Shown: in pieces, positions 4,769 through 5,982 of the stretch | Position numbering within the stretch: the first letter of the stretch is position 1 | How the letters are laid out: every line of letters begins with the position of its first letter | From: an uncultured Arenimonas sp. | Lineage (GTDB): Bacteria > Pseudomonadota > Gammaproteobacteria > Xanthomonadales > Xanthomonadaceae | DNA length: 5,982 bases | Reading direction: 5' to 3' | Assembly: GCA_946885815.1 (NCBI GenBank) | Contig: CAMPHE010000122.1 | Location: 1-5,982 of the forward strand | Position numbers and translations under genes: made by a program | The notes under the pieces: generated by a model | Databases searched by the model: none | What the model was told of the DNA's origin: nothing | The model's input: the letters and a program-made list of their open reading frames with translations, nothing else

Positions 4769-4831
4769 ATGCGAACGAGGCCGCTCCGCGGCCCTTCTCT
4801 TGCCACCTTTTCGGGGATACACAACTCGTGA
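4769..4831 (+). other. Possible 20-codon leader peptide overlapping the protease start
   Basis: ATG at 4769 opens a frame encoding MRTRPLRGPSLATFSGIHNS and ends at TGA 4829-4831. The stop overlaps the protease GTG as GTGA, the classic arrangement for coupled translation. GGGG lies five bases upstream as a possible ribosome binding site. Its frame differs from that of the protease, and it spans the GC hairpin at 4779-4793. There is no evidence that it is translated; a 20-codon frame ending there could arise by chance. Confidence 0.25.
4779..4793 (+). terminator. GC hairpin in the protease leader, terminator- or attenuator-like
   Basis: GGCCGC-TCC-GCGGCC is a perfect six-pair GC stem with a three-base loop, followed by the pyrimidine run CCTTCTCTT and, after GCCACC, TTTT. 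This short GGCCGC/GCGGCC type of stem is a common intrinsic-terminator form in GC-rich proteobacteria, although this T tract is interrupted. It lies downstream of both candidate promoters and 34 bases before the protease GTG, so it may attenuate transcription, end a short leader RNA or only shape the 5' UTR. Confidence 0.4.
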
Positions 4832-5982
4832 ACCAGAACTCCCGCAAGTTCCGCGTGCGCAGTCTCGTCGTCGCCACCACCCTGGCCCTGGCCGGCACCG
4901 CCGCCGCCGCGCCGCGCGTCGACACCGCCGGGCTCGAAGCCGGCCGCCAGTTCGACCGTTTCGTCGTCAAGTTCCGTGACGGCTCGCCCGAGCAGACCAA
5001 CCCGGCCGAACTGCGGCGCGCGCTCGCCGCCGCGTCGGTGTCGGCGAACCAGATGATCCAGGGCGCGTCCGCGCAGCGTGGCGGCTCGCCCGGCAAGCCG
5101 GTCGTCGCCGAGCACGTGCGCCGCATGTCGCTGGGCGCCGACGTCATCTCCGTGTCGCGCAAGCTCGGCCGCGCCGACGCGCAGGCGCTGATGGCGCAGA
5201 TCGCGCGCAACCCGAACGTCGAGTTCGTGCAGGTCGACCGCCTGCTGCAGCACGCGCTGACGCCGAACGACACCAGCTACAGCCAGCAGTGGGGCTACAC
5301 CGACGCCGACGCCGGCATCCGCGCGAACCAGGCCTGGGATCTGGCGAACGGCGCGGGCGTGATCGTCGCGGTGCTCGACACCGGCTACGTCACGCATTCC
5401 GACCTGGGCGCGAACATCCAGGGCGGCTACGACTTCATCAACGACGCCGCGGTCGCCGCCGACGGCAACGGCCGCGATTCCAATCCGGCCGATCCGGGCG
5501 ACGCGTACGGCGGTTACCCGTCGAGCTGGCACGGCACGCACGTCGCCGGCACCGTCGCGGCGGTGACGAACAACGGCAAGGGCGTCGCCGGCACCGCATG
5601 GGGCGCGAAGGTCATGCCGGTGCGCGTGCTCGGCAAGGGTGGCGGTTACACGTCCGACATCGCCGACGCGATCACGTGGTCGTCCGGCGGCACGGTGTCC
5701 GGCGTCACCTCGCTCACCGGTTCGGCGGTGGCCAAGGTCATCAACATGTCGCTCGGCGGTCCGGGTGCCTGCGACACGCTGACCCAGAACGCGATCAACG
5801 GCGCGGTCGGCCGCGGCACGACGGTGGTCGTCGCGGCCGGCAACGACAACGCCAACGCGTCGGGCTTCTCGCCGTCGAGCTGCGCCAACGTCGTCAACGT
5901 CGCCTCGGTCACCTCCTCGTCGTCGCGTTCGAGCTTCTCGAACTACGGCACGTCGATCGACGTGTCGGCGCCGGGCTCGAAC
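4828..5982 (+). CDS. Secreted S8 (subtilisin-family) serine protease, 5' part, cut by the window edge
   Basis: The first 385 residues are present, with the frame open to the right edge. A signal peptide at about 1-28 (VNQNSRKFRVRSLVVATTLA..., cleavage near TAAAA|P) implies Sec export. An I9-like inhibitory propeptide follows at about 43-146 (DRFVVKFRDGS to NPNVEFVQVDRLLQ), then the catalytic domain from about 150. The catalytic Asp is D184 (VIVAVLDTG), the catalytic His is H235 (HGTHVAGT) and the oxyanion-hole Asn is N339 (VVVAAGND). The GTSMA-type serine motif lies past the edge, after SAPGSN. Relatives are extracellular, calcium-stabilised proteases, usually released through type II secretion, often with a C-terminal extension that cannot be seen here. 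GTG at 4828 is chosen because it opens a normal signal peptide and has GGGG about 11 bases upstream. An in-frame ATG at 4765 would add 21 residues of unlikely sequence ahead of it. Confidence 0.93.
   Translation, partial: MNQNSRKFRVRSLVVATTLALAGTAAAAPRVDTAGLEAGRQFDRFVVKFRDGSPEQTNPAELRRALAAASVSANQMIQGASAQRGGSPGKPVVAEHVRRMSLGADVISVSRKLGRADAQALMAQIARNPNVEFVQVDRLLQHALTPNDTSYSQQWGYTDADAGIRANQAWDLANGAGVIVAVLDTGYVTHSDLGANIQGGYDFINDAAVAADGNGRDSNPADPGDAYGGYPSSWHGTHVAGTVAAVTNNGKGVAGTAWGAKVMPVRVLGKGGGYTSDIADAITWSSGGTVSGVTSLTGSAVAKVINMSLGGPGACDTLTQNAINGAVGRGTTVVVAAGNDNANASGFSPSSCANVVNVASVTSSSSRSSFSNYGTSIDVSAPGSN

Noticed and set aside
4765..4827. In-frame ATG at 4765 as the protease start
   Set aside because: It would put 21 polar residues (MDANEAAPRPFSCHLFGDTQL) ahead of a normal signal peptide and pass through the GC hairpin. 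The GTG at 4828 fits a Sec signal better.
1..5982. Search for tRNA, rRNA, CRISPR array, insertion sequence or attachment-site repeats
   Set aside because: Reading both strands showed no cloverleaf, regularly spaced repeats, transposase frame or long direct repeats, and the base composition is even across the window.

Overview
The window is very GC-rich with strong third-position G/C bias. Its gene content fits a gammaproteobacterium of the Xanthomonadaceae/Lysobacteraceae type (Lysobacter- or Luteimonas-like). It combines a lone sufT, a PKHD-type hydroxylase, an imelysin/di-heme oxidoreductase pair and a secreted subtilisin-like protease behind a Clp/CRP-like site. The genus is an inference from gene content and composition; there is no rRNA in the window.

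Layout, left to right. (1) 1-116: the last codons of pntB, the transhydrogenase beta subunit (+). (2) 133-555: a small four-helix membrane protein of unknown function (-), convergent with pntB and starting at TTG. (3) 556-614: a short divergent intergenic region in which a small inverted repeat carries a -10-like hexamer on each strand. (4) 615-1169: sufT (+), an Fe-S cluster assembly/maturation factor with no other suf genes beside it. (5) 1181-1852: a Fe(II)/2-oxoglutarate PKHD-type hydroxylase (PiuC/YbiX family, -), convergent with sufT. (6) 1853-1927: a 75-bp divergent control region with overlapping -10 elements on the two strands and a degenerate Fur-box-like sequence. (7) 1928-3187 and 3184-4554: an exported imelysin-family (IrpA-like) protein and an exported di-heme c-type oxidoreductase-like protein (DUF1111/DHOR), coupled by an ATGA overlap. 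(8) 4555-4827: a 273-bp intergenic region with a TTGACA promoter, a perfect 7-bp dyad across its -10, a CRP/Clp-like palindrome, a GC hairpin and a possible leader peptide. (9) 4828-5982: the 5' part of a secreted S8 (subtilisin-family) protease, cut by the window edge before its catalytic serine.

How the parts may work together. The PKHD hydroxylase and the imelysin/di-heme pair belong to families repeatedly tied to iron acquisition or iron limitation. They share one short divergent promoter region, so the centre of the window (1181-4554) reads as a small iron-responsive locus. SufT also concerns iron, but it has its own promoter and is convergent with the hydroxylase. The protease looks like a separate transcription unit with its own complex regulation. 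All the genes belong to known families. The less described material is in the two control regions (1853-1927 and 4555-4827) and in the reduced form of the imelysin/di-heme operon. No mobile element, tRNA, rRNA or CRISPR array was seen.
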